Assembly (NCBI GenBank): GCA_903875225.1
Contig: CAIQVJ010000108.1
Location: 235,196-299,195 of the forward strand
Length of the DNA: 64,000 nt
From: an uncultured Pseudomonadota bacterium
GTDB taxonomy: Bacteria; Myxococcota_A; UBA796; SXON01
Direction: 5' to 3'
The notes beneath the pieces were generated by a model that was not told the origin of the DNA, ran no database searches, and saw nothing but the letters and a program-made list of their open reading frames with translations. The position numbers and the translations under genes are program-made. Positions within the stretch are counted from its first letter, which is position 1; the number at the start of each line of letters is the position of its first letter. Below are positions 32,633 through 41,508 of this stretch, piece by piece.

Positions 32633-33108
32633 GCGCATGGCTGGCGCGTGGGGTGTTCCTGTTCGGCCCCGGGTGCGCCTCCGAGCCGATCGACGGAACT
32701 TGCGGTCCCGCCGACGAGGCGGTCCTGGGTGAGTGCGCGCTCGACGAATGTGCTGCCGGCTGCACCGATGTCGAGCAGGCTTTTGCCTGCTGTGTCTCCG
32801 CGCACGGGCGGGGTGGGCTCTACTGGCCGGCAACCGATGCCCTGGCCTCGGGCTGCGCGGGCTCGACCTGCAACGAGGACCTCTACCTCTCCGAGGAGTC
32901 CGCGGTGTGCGTGGCGCAGGCGAAGGGGCTCTCCCCAGGCACCGGCACCTGCACTGCGACGTTCGGATTCCTTGGGAAACGGGCGATCTGGACGGTCATG
33001 AACAGGACGTCCGCGGCCGACGCCGGCTACTCGGGGCAGATGGCGCAGCTGGACGCGATCTCCGGCGAGGTGATCGGAGGTGTCCTCTGGGAGGTTGACG
33101 CCCGGTGA
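32623..33108 (+). CDS. Cys-rich predicted lipoprotein
   Basis: About 161 residues. The GTG at 32623 lies inside the last codons of the DUF255 gene and opens MRIGAWLARGVFLFGPGC, a short lipoprotein-like signal. At least nine further Cys lie in the first 120 residues, with acidic spacers (GECALDECAAGCTD, ACCVSAHG, GCAGSTCNED), typical of disulfide-bonded surface proteins of myxobacteria. It ends with a compact alpha/beta stretch (YSGQMAQLDAISGEVIGG). An in-frame alternative start is not obvious. Function unknown. Lower confidence because the signal is short. Confidence 0.55.
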   Translation: MRIGAWLARGVFLFGPGCASEPIDGTCGPADEAVLGECALDECAAGCTDVEQAFACCVSAHGRGGLYWPATDALASGCAGSTCNEDLYLSEESAVCVAQAKGLSPGTGTCTATFGFLGKRAIWTVMNRTSAADAGYSGQMAQLDAISGEVIGGVLWEVDAR

Positions 33109-33276
33109 GCCGCGAGCGCCCCTCACGTCCCCGCCGCGTTTCCGCGTTTCGCCTTGCCGACCACACGGTATCTGAATAGGCCCGGCCGCCCTGTACGACG
33201 CGCGCCCCGCGCCCGTACTCACCAGCGCACCCTCGCTGAACAGCCTCTGGCGCCCGTTCGCCGCAAAAGGAATCCC

Positions 33277-33507
33277 ATGGCCCGCATCTGTGACCTCACC
33301 GGCAAGCGCCCGAACGTCGCCCACAAAGTCTCGCACTCGAACATCAAGACGAAGACGCGTCAGCTGCCCAACCTGCAGGTGAAGCGCGTCTGGTGGGAGG
33401 AGGAGAAGAAGTTCGTGACGCTGAAGCTCTCCACCCGCGCGCTGCGTACGCTCTCGCGCAAGACCCTCGGGCAGATGCTGCGCGATCAGGGTCTGGAGCT
33501 CCTCTAG
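33277..33507 (+). CDS. rpmB: 50S ribosomal protein L28
   Basis: 76 residues, ribosomal L28: MARICDLTGKRPNVAHKVSH, then RQLPNLQVKRVWWEEEKKF and LSTRALRTLSRKTL. It has only one Cys, so it is the zinc-free form. ATG 33277 follows AAAAGG; the frame extends to 33154 but the extra residues do not belong to L28. The 168-base gap upstream probably holds its own promoter; I could not pick one confidently. Confidence 0.97.
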   Translation: MARICDLTGKRPNVAHKVSHSNIKTKTRQLPNLQVKRVWWEEEKKFVTLKLSTRALRTLSRKTLGQMLRDQGLELL

Positions 33508-33529
33508 CTCCACCCAGGGAGCGACGCCC

Positions 33530-34240
33530 GTGAAACACCCAGCCCCGCTCATCGTCGCTCTTTTCGGCCTTGCGATGATGCTGCTCGTGTTGCCGGGCGG
33601 CATTGTCACGTCTGGGCTCGCCGCGCTCGAGGGAAGGCGCGCCGACGAACTCTCGGCGCAGGCCGCCACGGTCTCGATGGCCATGGCGGTGGTGGGCTTT
33701 CTCGCGCTGGTCGGCGGGATGGTGCGTTTTGCGCAGGTCCGGCGACACGAACAGACCTGGGGGCCTTATGAGGCGGCGCTCGGTCGCCTGGCCATGGAGC
33801 ACGGTCAGGGGGTGTTCGGACAGCCGGGCGGCGGGATCGGCTTCCAGTCGGCCCGCGAGGGTTCCAGGCTGGAGGTGATCGCGGCGCCGGGCGACCCGCC
33901 GCTGCTCATCGTGCGGCAGGCGGTACCCGCCCGGCAACCGCTGGTGTTCGTGCCCACCGATGATGACGTGCCCGCGGCCCAGGCCCACTTCAAGCAGGCC
34001 GGCGCGGGGCGTTCCTGGCTGCTCCTCGCGGAGCTCCCTGCGCTCGCGCGGGCCCACATGAACGACATGGGCGTCGTGCACCGGATGGACCGGTTCTTCG
34101 AGCTCCCCGAGAGCCGCTGGGTGGCCCACGACGCGAACGGCATCGAGGTCGCCTGTGAACTCCCCGCCCCCGCCCTCATCAGTCAGCGGGCGAGGGAGGC
34201 CCTGGATCTGGTGGCCTACCTGCGCCAGGTGAACGGCTGA
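33530..34240 (+). CDS. Membrane protein of unknown function
   Basis: 236 residues. Two hydrophobic segments (about residues 7-30, IVALFGLAMMLLVLPGGIV, and 48-66, VSMAMAVVGFLALVGGMVRF) bracket a short loop. The remaining 165 residues are soluble; a patch FVPTDDDVPAAQAHFKQAGA and a His-Arg-Met-Asp run (VVHRMDRFFELPESRW) are noticeable. GTG start at 33530 with AGGGA ten bases upstream. Its TGA overlaps the ATG of the hydrolase gene (TGATG). No family recognised. Confidence 0.65.
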   Translation: MKHPAPLIVALFGLAMMLLVLPGGIVTSGLAALEGRRADELSAQAATVSMAMAVVGFLALVGGMVRFAQVRRHEQTWGPYEAALGRLAMEHGQGVFGQPGGGIGFQSAREGSRLEVIAAPGDPPLLIVRQAVPARQPLVFVPTDDDVPAAQAHFKQAGAGRSWLLLAELPALARAHMNDMGVVHRMDRFFELPESRWVAHDANGIEVACELPAPALISQRAREALDLVAYLRQVNG

Positions 34241-35172
34241 TGGAGCCCGTCTACTCACGAATCCCCGTCTCGGATGCGGGCGGCATGTCGGTGCACCTGC
34301 CCGTCGTGGACCTCGGGCCCGAGCCCCGCCGCCTCGCCGTGATCGCGGGCATCCACGGAGACGAACCCTCGCCGATCCTGCTCGTGGACCGGCTCGTGGT
34401 CGCGCTGCGCGACATCCCGCTCAAGGCGGGGATCCGCATCGTGGCTGCGGCGAACCCGCCAGCGCTGATGCAGCGCGCGCGTTGGAGCAACTGGGACGAC
34501 GAGGACATGAACCGGGTGGGCAACGGGGGCGGGGGCCCGGCCCTGACGCGCCGCCTCGCCGCCACGCTCTGCGATGTCGTCGAGGGCTGCCAGCTGGTCG
34601 TGAACCTCCACAACTTCGTGATGCGCACCCCCCTGCTGGCGATCCAGCCGCCCGCGCAGGACGCCGAGCGCCAGGCCCGCCACAAGCGATACCTCGATGC
34701 CCTGGATCCACACGTCGTGTGGGTGTTCGGCGTCTCGCCCGAGGACGTCAAGGTGTTCCAGTCGAGCATCGACGCGGCGATGGAGTCGCGCGGCCCGGAC
34801 GTGCTGGCCGTCGAGATGTCCGACCTCCCGGAGCTGGACGAACCCCTGCTGCGCCGGAGCATCACCGGCCTGCTCCGGCTGGCCGCGCTGACCGGCTGCA
34901 TCGACGCAGCCGGGATCCCAGCGCCGAAGCACAACGCCGTGTTCGTCAACCGGTTGATCATCCGCGCGCCGGGCGCGGGGATCTTCGAGCCGATCGCACC
35001 GCTCGGCGGCCGGGTCGCCCCCGGTGACGTGGTCGGCCACCTGATCCCGCTCGAACGGCCCGGCGACCGGGTGAACGTGCTCGCTCCAAAGCCGGGCTGG
35101 CTCATCCAACGCCTCGGGCAGCGCTTCGTTCGCCCGGGAGACATGATCGCCACGGTGGGGTTGGCGCTGTAG
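34240..35172 (+). CDS. Aspartoacylase/succinylglutamate desuccinylase-like hydrolase
   Basis: 310 residues, zinc carboxypeptidase fold of the AstE/AspA superfamily. Zinc ligands are visible as VIAGIHGDEPSPILL (His-x-x-Glu) and LVVNLHNF (His); DDEDMNRVGNG carries the conserved substrate Arg/Asn region. The C-terminal third is a beta domain (AGIFEPIAPLGGRVAPGDVV, VNVLAPKPGWLIQRLGQRFV, PGDMIATVGLAL) that looks like a biotinyl-lipoyl-type hammerhead, common in this family. The exact acyl or amide substrate cannot be read from sequence. Translation is coupled to the membrane protein gene before it. Confidence 0.85.
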   Translation: MEPVYSRIPVSDAGGMSVHLPVVDLGPEPRRLAVIAGIHGDEPSPILLVDRLVVALRDIPLKAGIRIVAAANPPALMQRARWSNWDDEDMNRVGNGGGGPALTRRLAATLCDVVEGCQLVVNLHNFVMRTPLLAIQPPAQDAERQARHKRYLDALDPHVVWVFGVSPEDVKVFQSSIDAAMESRGPDVLAVEMSDLPELDEPLLRRSITGLLRLAALTGCIDAAGIPAPKHNAVFVNRLIIRAPGAGIFEPIAPLGGRVAPGDVVGHLIPLERPGDRVNVLAPKPGWLIQRLGQRFVRPGDMIATVGLAL

Positions 35173-35205
35173 GCGCTCCCACCCTCGCCCCGGGGAGAGG
35201 CACCG

Positions 35206-36909
35206 ATGCGAATCTTCATGCTGGTCATCGCCATCTCGCTCCCGCTCGCGGCGAGCGCGGCGGCCCTGGGAAGCGCGGAAGACCCTGTCGTCAGCGCGCT
35301 GACCGGCGAGATGACCCGCACCCTGGCGAGCTGGAAGGGCCAGGACGACGCGCCGTACTACCTCGGATACCGGGTCACGGACACGCACCGGATCGCGATC
35401 TCCGCGCGTTATGGCGCCATCGGGGAAGACACGGACACGCGCTCGCGGGAGCTCGACGTCTCCGCCCGCGTCGGCACGCCAGCGCTCGACAGCACCCACC
35501 GCCTACGCGGCGAGTACACCTTCGACAGCGACGACCACAGCCCGATGATGCTGTCCTTCGACGCCCCCGCGCTCGCCCTGCGCCCCGGGATCTGGCGTGC
35601 GACGAACGACGAGGTCCGCGCGGCCGAGGAGGGCATCCTGCGGGTGCGCGCCAACCGGCAGGTGAAGGTCGCCGAGACCGATCCGTCGCCGGACTTCAGC
35701 GTGGAGCCGCCGCAGACGTCGATGGGGGAGCGCGCGGAGCTCACGATCGACGTCGGGCTGTGGAAGCCCCTGCTCGTCGAGCTCTCGCGACAGTTGGACC
35801 GCGACGAGCACATCGAGCGCAGCCTCGTGACCCTGGACGCCGTCGCCGAGACCAGGACGTTCGTGACGAGCGAGGGCACGCAGATCCGCGAAGGGCGCAC
35901 CTGGTACCGGATCGCGCTGGAAGCGGCGGCGACGGCGACGGATGGCATGGATCTCGATCTGTACCGCTGGAAGGACGTCAGCAGCGCGACGAGCCTGCCC
36001 TCCGCCGAGGCGCTCCGGGACTGGGCCGATGGCCTCGTCCAACGCGTACTGGAGCTCCGTGAGGCGCCCGCTGGCGACCCGTACACGGGGCCCGTGCTGC
36101 TCCACGGGGCGGCCGCCGGTGTGTTCGTCCACGAGGTCATGGGCCACCGCCTGGAGGGCCAGCGACAGAAGGACGAGCGCGAAGGGCAGACCTTCCGCGA
36201 CAAGGTCGGACAGCTGATCCTGCCGGACTTCGTCGACGTCGTCGACGACCCCACGCTCCCTTCCTACTCGGGCTTCGATCTGAACGGCCACTACGCGTTC
36301 GACGACGAAGGCCAGCCGGCCGCGCGTGCCACGCTCGTCGATCACGGGGTGCTGCGCGGGTTCCTGATGGACCGGTCGCCGATCCGGGGCTTCGAGCACA
36401 GCAACGGTCACGGGCGCGCGCAGGAGGGCCGTGAGCCCGTCGCGCGGATGGCCAACACCATCCTCGAGACCCACAAGCCGACTCCGTATGCGTCGCTCCG
36501 CAAGCAGCTCATCGACGAGGTGAAGCGCCAGGGCCGGCCCTACGGCCTCGTGGTGGAGGAGCTCGCAGGCGGCTTCACCGACACCGGCAGGCAGGAGCCG
36601 AACGCCTTCGACATCCTCGCGGACACCGTGTGGCGCGTGTATGCAGACGGCCGTCCGGACCAGCTGGTGCGCGGCGTCGACCTCGTCGGAACGCCGCTCG
36701 TCGCGCTCTCGCACGTGATCGCGACAGGCGACGATCCCGCCGTCTTCAACGGCTTCTGCGGCGCCGAGAGCGGGATGGTGCCCAACGCAGCGGTCTCCCC
36801 GAGCCTCCTCATCTCCCAGCTCGAACTGCAGAAGAAGGAGAAGTCGCAGGAGCGCCCTCCCCTCCTGCCGAAGCCCGCTACGGGCCGGACTGCGAGCGTG
36901 AAGCCGTGA
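35206..36909 (+). CDS. Exported TldD-like metalloprotease (active-site subunit)
   Basis: 567 residues, TldD/PmbA (peptidase U62) family. The zinc protease motif HEVMGHRLEG (HExxxH) is intact at about residue 307, followed by FVDVVDDPTLPSYSGFDLNG, a conserved TldD block. Later come DRSPIRGFEHSNGHGR, EELAGGFTDTGR and NGFCGAESGMV. Unlike the cytoplasmic TldD, it starts with a signal peptide: MRIFMLVIAISLPLAASAAA. The N-terminal domain (residues 25-250) is diverged. A following gene, overlapping by four bases, encodes a paralogue without the HExxxH; TldD and TldE/PmbA work as a heterodimer, so this appears to be a periplasmic version of that protease. Confidence 0.88.
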   Translation: MRIFMLVIAISLPLAASAAALGSAEDPVVSALTGEMTRTLASWKGQDDAPYYLGYRVTDTHRIAISARYGAIGEDTDTRSRELDVSARVGTPALDSTHRLRGEYTFDSDDHSPMMLSFDAPALALRPGIWRATNDEVRAAEEGILRVRANRQVKVAETDPSPDFSVEPPQTSMGERAELTIDVGLWKPLLVELSRQLDRDEHIERSLVTLDAVAETRTFVTSEGTQIREGRTWYRIALEAAATATDGMDLDLYRWKDVSSATSLPSAEALRDWADGLVQRVLELREAPAGDPYTGPVLLHGAAAGVFVHEVMGHRLEGQRQKDEREGQTFRDKVGQLILPDFVDVVDDPTLPSYSGFDLNGHYAFDDEGQPAARATLVDHGVLRGFLMDRSPIRGFEHSNGHGRAQEGREPVARMANTILETHKPTPYASLRKQLIDEVKRQGRPYGLVVEELAGGFTDTGRQEPNAFDILADTVWRVYADGRPDQLVRGVDLVGTPLVALSHVIATGDDPAVFNGFCGAESGMVPNAAVSPSLLISQLELQKKEKSQERPPLLPKPATGRTASVKP

Positions 36910-38621
36910 TCACCCTGCTGCTCCTCCACCCCGCGCTCGCGGCAGCCCCGTCATCCGGCCCCGACCCCGTCCTCGACGCCATGGTGGACGAGCTCGATCG
37001 GGTCGAGGACCTCTCCCTGGAGGGCGCCCCCCGGGCGTACTTTGCCTCCTACCGGGTTTTCGACGGCGACTCCGTCCACCTGACCGCCTCCCTCGGCGGC
37101 CTCGTGCGCGACGACTCCGGCCCCAGCCGTCAGGGTACCGTCAGCGTGCGTGTGGGCTCCGCCGACCAGGACAACGGCAACTTCCAGTCGATGTTCAACT
37201 CCACGCGCGGGTTCGGGGCCCTGGAGCTCGTCCTCGCCCCCGACACGCTCGCGCTGCGGCACGATCTCTGGCTCCAGACCGATCGCGCCTACAAGGGCGC
37301 GGTCGAAAACCTGGCGCGCAAGCTCGCCTCGGAGCGCGGCGAAACCGGCGTGGACCCTACGCCCTCGTTCGTCCTCACGCCCCCGATCGTCGCCGCGTTC
37401 CCTGCCGGTGCAGCCCCCGATCACGACGCGCTGGCTGCGCTGGCCCGCGCTGTGTCCGCGCGTTTTTTGACCCACCCCGAGGTCGAGGCCAGCCGCGTCT
37501 ACATCGCCGCGGGAGGCGGCCGCGATCTGCTCGTCGACACCACCGGCACCCGCCTGGTGAGGCCCTCCGAGGAGCTGGACCTGCGAATCGTCGCCACAGC
37601 CCGGGCCGCCGACGGCCACACGATCAGTGATCACCAGACCTTCATCGTCCGGAACGCCACGGCGCTCCCGTCCCAGTCCAGGCTCGAGGCCGCGGCCGAC
37701 GATCTCGCAGCCCGGCTCGAACACTGGCGCGTTGCCGTCACGCCGGAGGCCCCCTACGTCGGGCCGGTGATCTTCGAAGGCGACGCCGCCGTCGACCTCT
37801 TCCGGCGGATGCTCGTCCCCGCGCTGTCGGGCACCCCCCCGATGGAGAGGGCGCATGGCGGCATGGGCTCCGACGACGAGTCGCCCACCGCGCTGTCGCT
37901 CAAGCGCCGCGTGTTGCCCCCTGGCTTCTCCGTCGTCGACGATCCGACGGCCGAGCCCGCGCTCCCCTCTTCCTACGTCTACGACGACGAAGGCGTGGCC
38001 GCGCAGCGGACCCCGCTCGTCACCGACGGCATCGTTCGTGGCCTGCTCGCCTCCCGCATCCCGAGCCACGACGCGCCCGCCAGCAACGGGCACGGCCGCG
38101 ACGTCTCCCGGGAGGAGGTCCGCGCCATGCCGAGCTTCCTGCAGGTGGCCGTGGAGAGGGCCCTCTCCGCGAACAGGCTCTACGCCCTCGCGCTCCAGAC
38201 CGCGAAGGACTACGACCTGGACCACATCCTCGTCGTGCGACGGCTCGCCGATCCGAGCCTCGAGCAGGGGTCCAGCAGGAGCTTCTTCTTGAGCATGATG
38301 GGCGGGAGCCCAGCGGCCGAGCTACCCGACCCCGTCGAGGTCGTCGAGCGCTACGCCGATGGTCACGAGGTCGCGGTGCGCGGGCTCCAGTGGAACGGCG
38401 TGGACCGTCGCATCCTGCGCGACATCCTGGCGGCCGGGGCCAGCACCCGTGCGACCTTCCTGCAGCCGGGCGGCGGGATGAGCTTCGGAGACAGGGCAAC
38501 CGCGGGCCTGCCCGTCACCATCGAGGCGCCCTCGGTGCTCGTCTCCGAGGTGGAGCTGGATCCCGACACGGGCGCAGTTCCGACCGTACCGAAATTGCCG
38601 AGCCCGCTGCTGGGAGGTTGA
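36906..38621 (+). CDS. Exported TldE/PmbA-like partner, HExxxH lost
   Basis: 571 residues. GTG 36906 overlaps the preceding TGA (GTGA) and opens a signal peptide, MITLLLLHPALAAAPSSG. Overall similarity to its neighbour is plain: DGDSVHLTASLGG, PSFVLTPPIVAAFP, GPVIFEGDAAVDLF, SVVDDPTAEPALPSSYVYDD and SHDAPASNGHGR match positions of TldD. Where the protease motif would be it reads AVDLFRRMLVPALSG, so zinc binding is lost, as in TldE/PmbA subunits. C-terminal PGGGMSFGDRATAGLPVT is typical. Most likely the non-catalytic half of an exported heterodimer. Confidence 0.85.
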   Translation: MITLLLLHPALAAAPSSGPDPVLDAMVDELDRVEDLSLEGAPRAYFASYRVFDGDSVHLTASLGGLVRDDSGPSRQGTVSVRVGSADQDNGNFQSMFNSTRGFGALELVLAPDTLALRHDLWLQTDRAYKGAVENLARKLASERGETGVDPTPSFVLTPPIVAAFPAGAAPDHDALAALARAVSARFLTHPEVEASRVYIAAGGGRDLLVDTTGTRLVRPSEELDLRIVATARAADGHTISDHQTFIVRNATALPSQSRLEAAADDLAARLEHWRVAVTPEAPYVGPVIFEGDAAVDLFRRMLVPALSGTPPMERAHGGMGSDDESPTALSLKRRVLPPGFSVVDDPTAEPALPSSYVYDDEGVAAQRTPLVTDGIVRGLLASRIPSHDAPASNGHGRDVSREEVRAMPSFLQVAVERALSANRLYALALQTAKDYDLDHILVVRRLADPSLEQGSSRSFFLSMMGGSPAAELPDPVEVVERYADGHEVAVRGLQWNGVDRRILRDILAAGASTRATFLQPGGGMSFGDRATAGLPVTIEAPSVLVSEVELDPDTGAVPTVPKLPSPLLGG

Positions 38622-38647
38622 TCGCCGGGGCGTCCGGAACGGCGGCT

Positions 38648-38699
38648 GGCGGCCTCGCTCGCCGGGAGCGGGCGCTGGCCGGGGCGGTGGAACGGCCGT
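38648..38699 (+). repeat. Dispersed intergenic repeat, copy A
   Basis: About 52 bp, opening GGCGGCCTCGCTCGCCGGGA and ending AACGGCCGT. It is the reference copy for the three members; copy B differs from it at only a few positions. Confidence 0.7.
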
Positions 38700-38733
38700 C
38701 GAGCCCGCAGCGCCACGCGGCTATGATGCGGCC

Positions 38734-39153
38734 ATGCTCACGCTGTTCGTCTTGACCCCGGTGTTGACGCCCGCCGCAACGGCGGCATCCGTTGAAGTCC
38801 CGACCCCGCACCCCGAACCGACCCCCATGCAGCGCGCAGAGGAGCACCGCGGCATCGTCCAGATGCACACCGGCGCGGTCGGCCTGGCAGCTTCCGCCCT
38901 GACCGTCGCAGCGGGCGCGGTCTGGGTAGCCACCGACCCGAACCCCGGGCGGTGCTACGAGCTCTGCCCGCGGGGCTGGGAAGGCCTCGGCGTGAGCGCC
39001 ATGGGGTTGGCCGGCGTCTTCGTCTTTCCTTCCGTGATCCTCGTCGGCAGCAAGCACGTCTACCGGGCGCGGCACGCAGAGCCGGCCGCCACGTTGAGCC
39101 TGGCCCCCTTGCCGGGTGGTGCGATGCTCACGGGAACCTGGGGCGGCCCCTGA
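38734..39153 (+). CDS. Small membrane protein of unknown function
   Basis: 139 residues. A signal-like start (MLTLFVLTPVLTPAATAAS), a Pro/Glu linker, then two hydrophobic segments (about residues 48-65 and 84-103: AVGLAASALTVAAGAVWVAT and GVSAMGLAGVFVFPSVILVG). Between them is a Cys pair (GRCYELCPRGW). No homology recognised. It follows dispersed repeat copy A and is convergent with hppA. ORF length, start and codon use look genuine, but no ribosome site stands out. Confidence 0.5.
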   Translation: MLTLFVLTPVLTPAATAASVEVPTPHPEPTPMQRAEEHRGIVQMHTGAVGLAASALTVAAGAVWVATDPNPGRCYELCPRGWEGLGVSAMGLAGVFVFPSVILVGSKHVYRARHAEPAATLSLAPLPGGAMLTGTWGGP

Positions 39154-39197
39154 GCACCGGGGCGACCTGCCCGACCACCCCGGCCAAAACGGCAGAA

Positions 39198-39224
39198 CGC
39201 CAGGAGAGCATCGCTTTCCTGGCG
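39198..39224. terminator. Strong hairpin between convergent genes
   Basis: A 12-bp stem (39198-39209 with 39213-39224, one G-T wobble) with a 3-base loop ATC lies between the convergent small membrane protein gene and hppA. It suits a two-way terminator, although no T-tract follows on either strand. Confidence 0.55.
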
Positions 39225-39243
39225 TCCTCGCTGCGCAGTCAGC

Positions 39244-41331
39244 TCACCCGAAGAACGAGTGCACCGCCACGAGCTGTGCGATCAACAGGCTCACGACGCT
39301 CATCACCTTGATGAGGATCGCGACGCCGGGGCCCGACGTGTCCTTGAAGGGGTCGCCGACGGTGTCGCCCACGACAGCGGCCTTGTGCGTGTCCGACCGC
39401 TTGGGGTGGCCGGGGATGCCGCCCTTCTCGATGTACTTCTTCGCGTTGTCCCAGGAGCCGCCCGCGTTCGCCATGAACAGCGAGAGCGAGGCACCGACGG
39501 CCAGCGCGCCGGCCAGCGTTCCGGCGAGCGCCGCGGGACCGAGCGTGAAGCCGACGATCACGGGGCCGAGCACTGCGGTGAGGCCCGGCAGGATCATCTC
39601 CGAGAGCGCGGCGGAGGTCGCGATGTCCACGATCGCGCTGGGCTGCGGCTCCGCAGTGCCCTCGCGCAGGCCGGGGATGGTGTCGAACTGGCGCTTGATC
39701 TCCACGACGATGGCGCCCGCGGCCTTGCCGACCGCCAGCATGGTGCTCGCGCCGACGATGAAGGGCATGACCGCCCCGATGAGGAGCCCGATCAGGATCT
39801 GCGGGTTGTCGAGCGAGAGGTTCATCGCCGTCATGTGAGCGGCCTCGCGGGTGTGGTTCACCTCGAGGCTGTAGGCCGAGAACAGCGCCATGACCGTGAG
39901 GGTCGCGGAGCCGATGGCGAAGCCCTTGCCGATGGCCGCCGTGGTGTTGCCCACCGCATCGAGCTCGTCGGTGATCTCGCGGACCTTGGGGTCGAGCCCC
40001 GCCATCTCGGCGATGCCGCCGGCGTTGTCCGAGACGGGACCGTAGGCGTCCACGGTCATGACGATCGCCGTGCCGCCAAGCATTCCGACGGCCGCGAGCG
40101 CGATGCCGTACAGGCCCAGCAGGCCCATCTGCGCGTTGGCGACGAACGCGACCGTCGCCACGAGCAGGAGGCACACGCCCACCGACTCCATGCCGACAGC
40201 CATGCCGCGGATGACGTTGGTGCCGGCGCCGGTCATGGCCGCCTCTGCAACGCGCTTCACGGGGTTGTAGGAGCCCGTGTAGTACTCGGTGATGAGCCCG
40301 ATGGCCGCGCCACCGAGGGCACCCGCAGCGAGGGCCACGGTGACGTTCTGGCTGATGTGGAACAGGGGCAGCACGGCCGCCGTGATCGCGACGAGCACGA
40401 CCGGAGGGAGCACCATCGCCGCGCGCAGCACGACTGCGGGCGCGCTGCGGCGCATCATCCGGGCGGCGAAGATCGCGAAGATGCTGACCACCAGCCCGAT
40501 GCCGGACAGGATCAGGGGCAGCGCCACCGCCGCGGCGCGGGCATCGCCCGGCACGGTGAGCAGCGTGTCGATGGACTTCTGCGGGGCGGTGAGCCCGATC
40601 GCCATGGTCGCCACGACGGCGGCCACGAGGGACTCGTAGATGTCTGCGCCCATGCCGGCGACGTCGCCGACGTTGTCACCCACGTTGTCCGCGATGACGC
40701 CGGGGTTCCGGGGGTCGTCCTCGGGGATGTTCTCGATCACCTTGCCCGCGATGTCCGCGCCGACGTCAGCGGCCTTGGTGTAGATGCCACCGCCGATACG
40801 CGCGAACAGCGCGATCGACGAGGCCCCCACGGCGAAGGCGTGCAGGTTCGGGCCGAGCGAGTCCGTACCGACGTTCGTCATGTACACGGCGGAGAGACCG
40901 AGCAGCGAGAGGGCTGCGACGCACAGCCCCATGACCGCGCCGCCGTCCAGGGCGGTGAGCAGCGCGTTGGGACGTGCGTCCTTGTCGCCCGCGGCGGCCT
41001 GGGCCGTGCGCACATTGGCGAAGGTCGCGGCCTTCATGCCGATGAACCCGGCGAACAGCGAGAGGAACGCCCCCGCCAGGAACCAGCCGCCTGCGATCGG
41101 CGAGATCGCCCATGCCAACGCTGCGAACACCACGACGGAGTACACGGCGAGCACCTTGTACTCCCTCGCGAGGAACGCCATCGAGCCCTCGCGGATGTAC
41201 CCCGCGATGCGCTTCATCGTGTCGTTGCCTTCCGGGAGGCTTTTCACACGCTGGTAGAAGTACACGGCGACCAGGAGCCCAACCACGCTTGCGGCGATGG
41301 GGAGCTTGGTCCAAAGTTCCAGATTCTGCAT
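39244..41331 (-). CDS. hppA: Membrane-bound ion-pumping pyrophosphatase
   Basis: Couples pyrophosphate hydrolysis to pumping of protons or sodium across the membrane. The 695-residue protein has about 16 spans. The substrate/Mg motif DNVGDNVGDVAGMGADIYES is intact, as are DAYGPVSDNAGGIAEM and GDTVGDPFKDTSGP. The sequence AVGNTTAAIGKG has Ala where potassium-independent enzymes have Lys (GNTTKA), so this is probably the potassium-dependent class; pump ion not determined. Start ATG 41331 has an AGGAT at good distance; ATG 41343, four codons earlier, is an alternative. The frame remains open to 41814 but that part overlaps holA. Confidence 0.96.
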   Translation of the reverse strand: MQNLELWTKLPIAASVVGLLVAVYFYQRVKSLPEGNDTMKRIAGYIREGSMAFLAREYKVLAVYSVVVFAALAWAISPIAGGWFLAGAFLSLFAGFIGMKAATFANVRTAQAAAGDKDARPNALLTALDGGAVMGLCVAALSLLGLSAVYMTNVGTDSLGPNLHAFAVGASSIALFARIGGGIYTKAADVGADIAGKVIENIPEDDPRNPGVIADNVGDNVGDVAGMGADIYESLVAAVVATMAIGLTAPQKSIDTLLTVPGDARAAAVALPLILSGIGLVVSIFAIFAARMMRRSAPAVVLRAAMVLPPVVLVAITAAVLPLFHISQNVTVALAAGALGGAAIGLITEYYTGSYNPVKRVAEAAMTGAGTNVIRGMAVGMESVGVCLLLVATVAFVANAQMGLLGLYGIALAAVGMLGGTAIVMTVDAYGPVSDNAGGIAEMAGLDPKVREITDELDAVGNTTAAIGKGFAIGSATLTVMALFSAYSLEVNHTREAAHMTAMNLSLDNPQILIGLLIGAVMPFIVGASTMLAVGKAAGAIVVEIKRQFDTIPGLREGTAEPQPSAIVDIATSAALSEMILPGLTAVLGPVIVGFTLGPAALAGTLAGALAVGASLSLFMANAGGSWDNAKKYIEKGGIPGHPKRSDTHKAAVVGDTVGDPFKDTSGPGVAILIKVMSVVSLLIAQLVAVHSFFG

Positions 41332-41508
41332 CGAGCGTTCCATCCTGGAGCGAGCAAGGGCGGTGTCGGTTCGCGGACCGCGGATTTCGGGGCGGCTCCC
41401 TTTGTCACGTTCTGGGGCCTCCGGCAACCCGTCCGAAGGGAAATCAGCGCGAGGCGCGGGCCCGGACACGCAGGTCCACACGGCTCGGTCCCGCGTTAGC
41501 CCCGGGGC

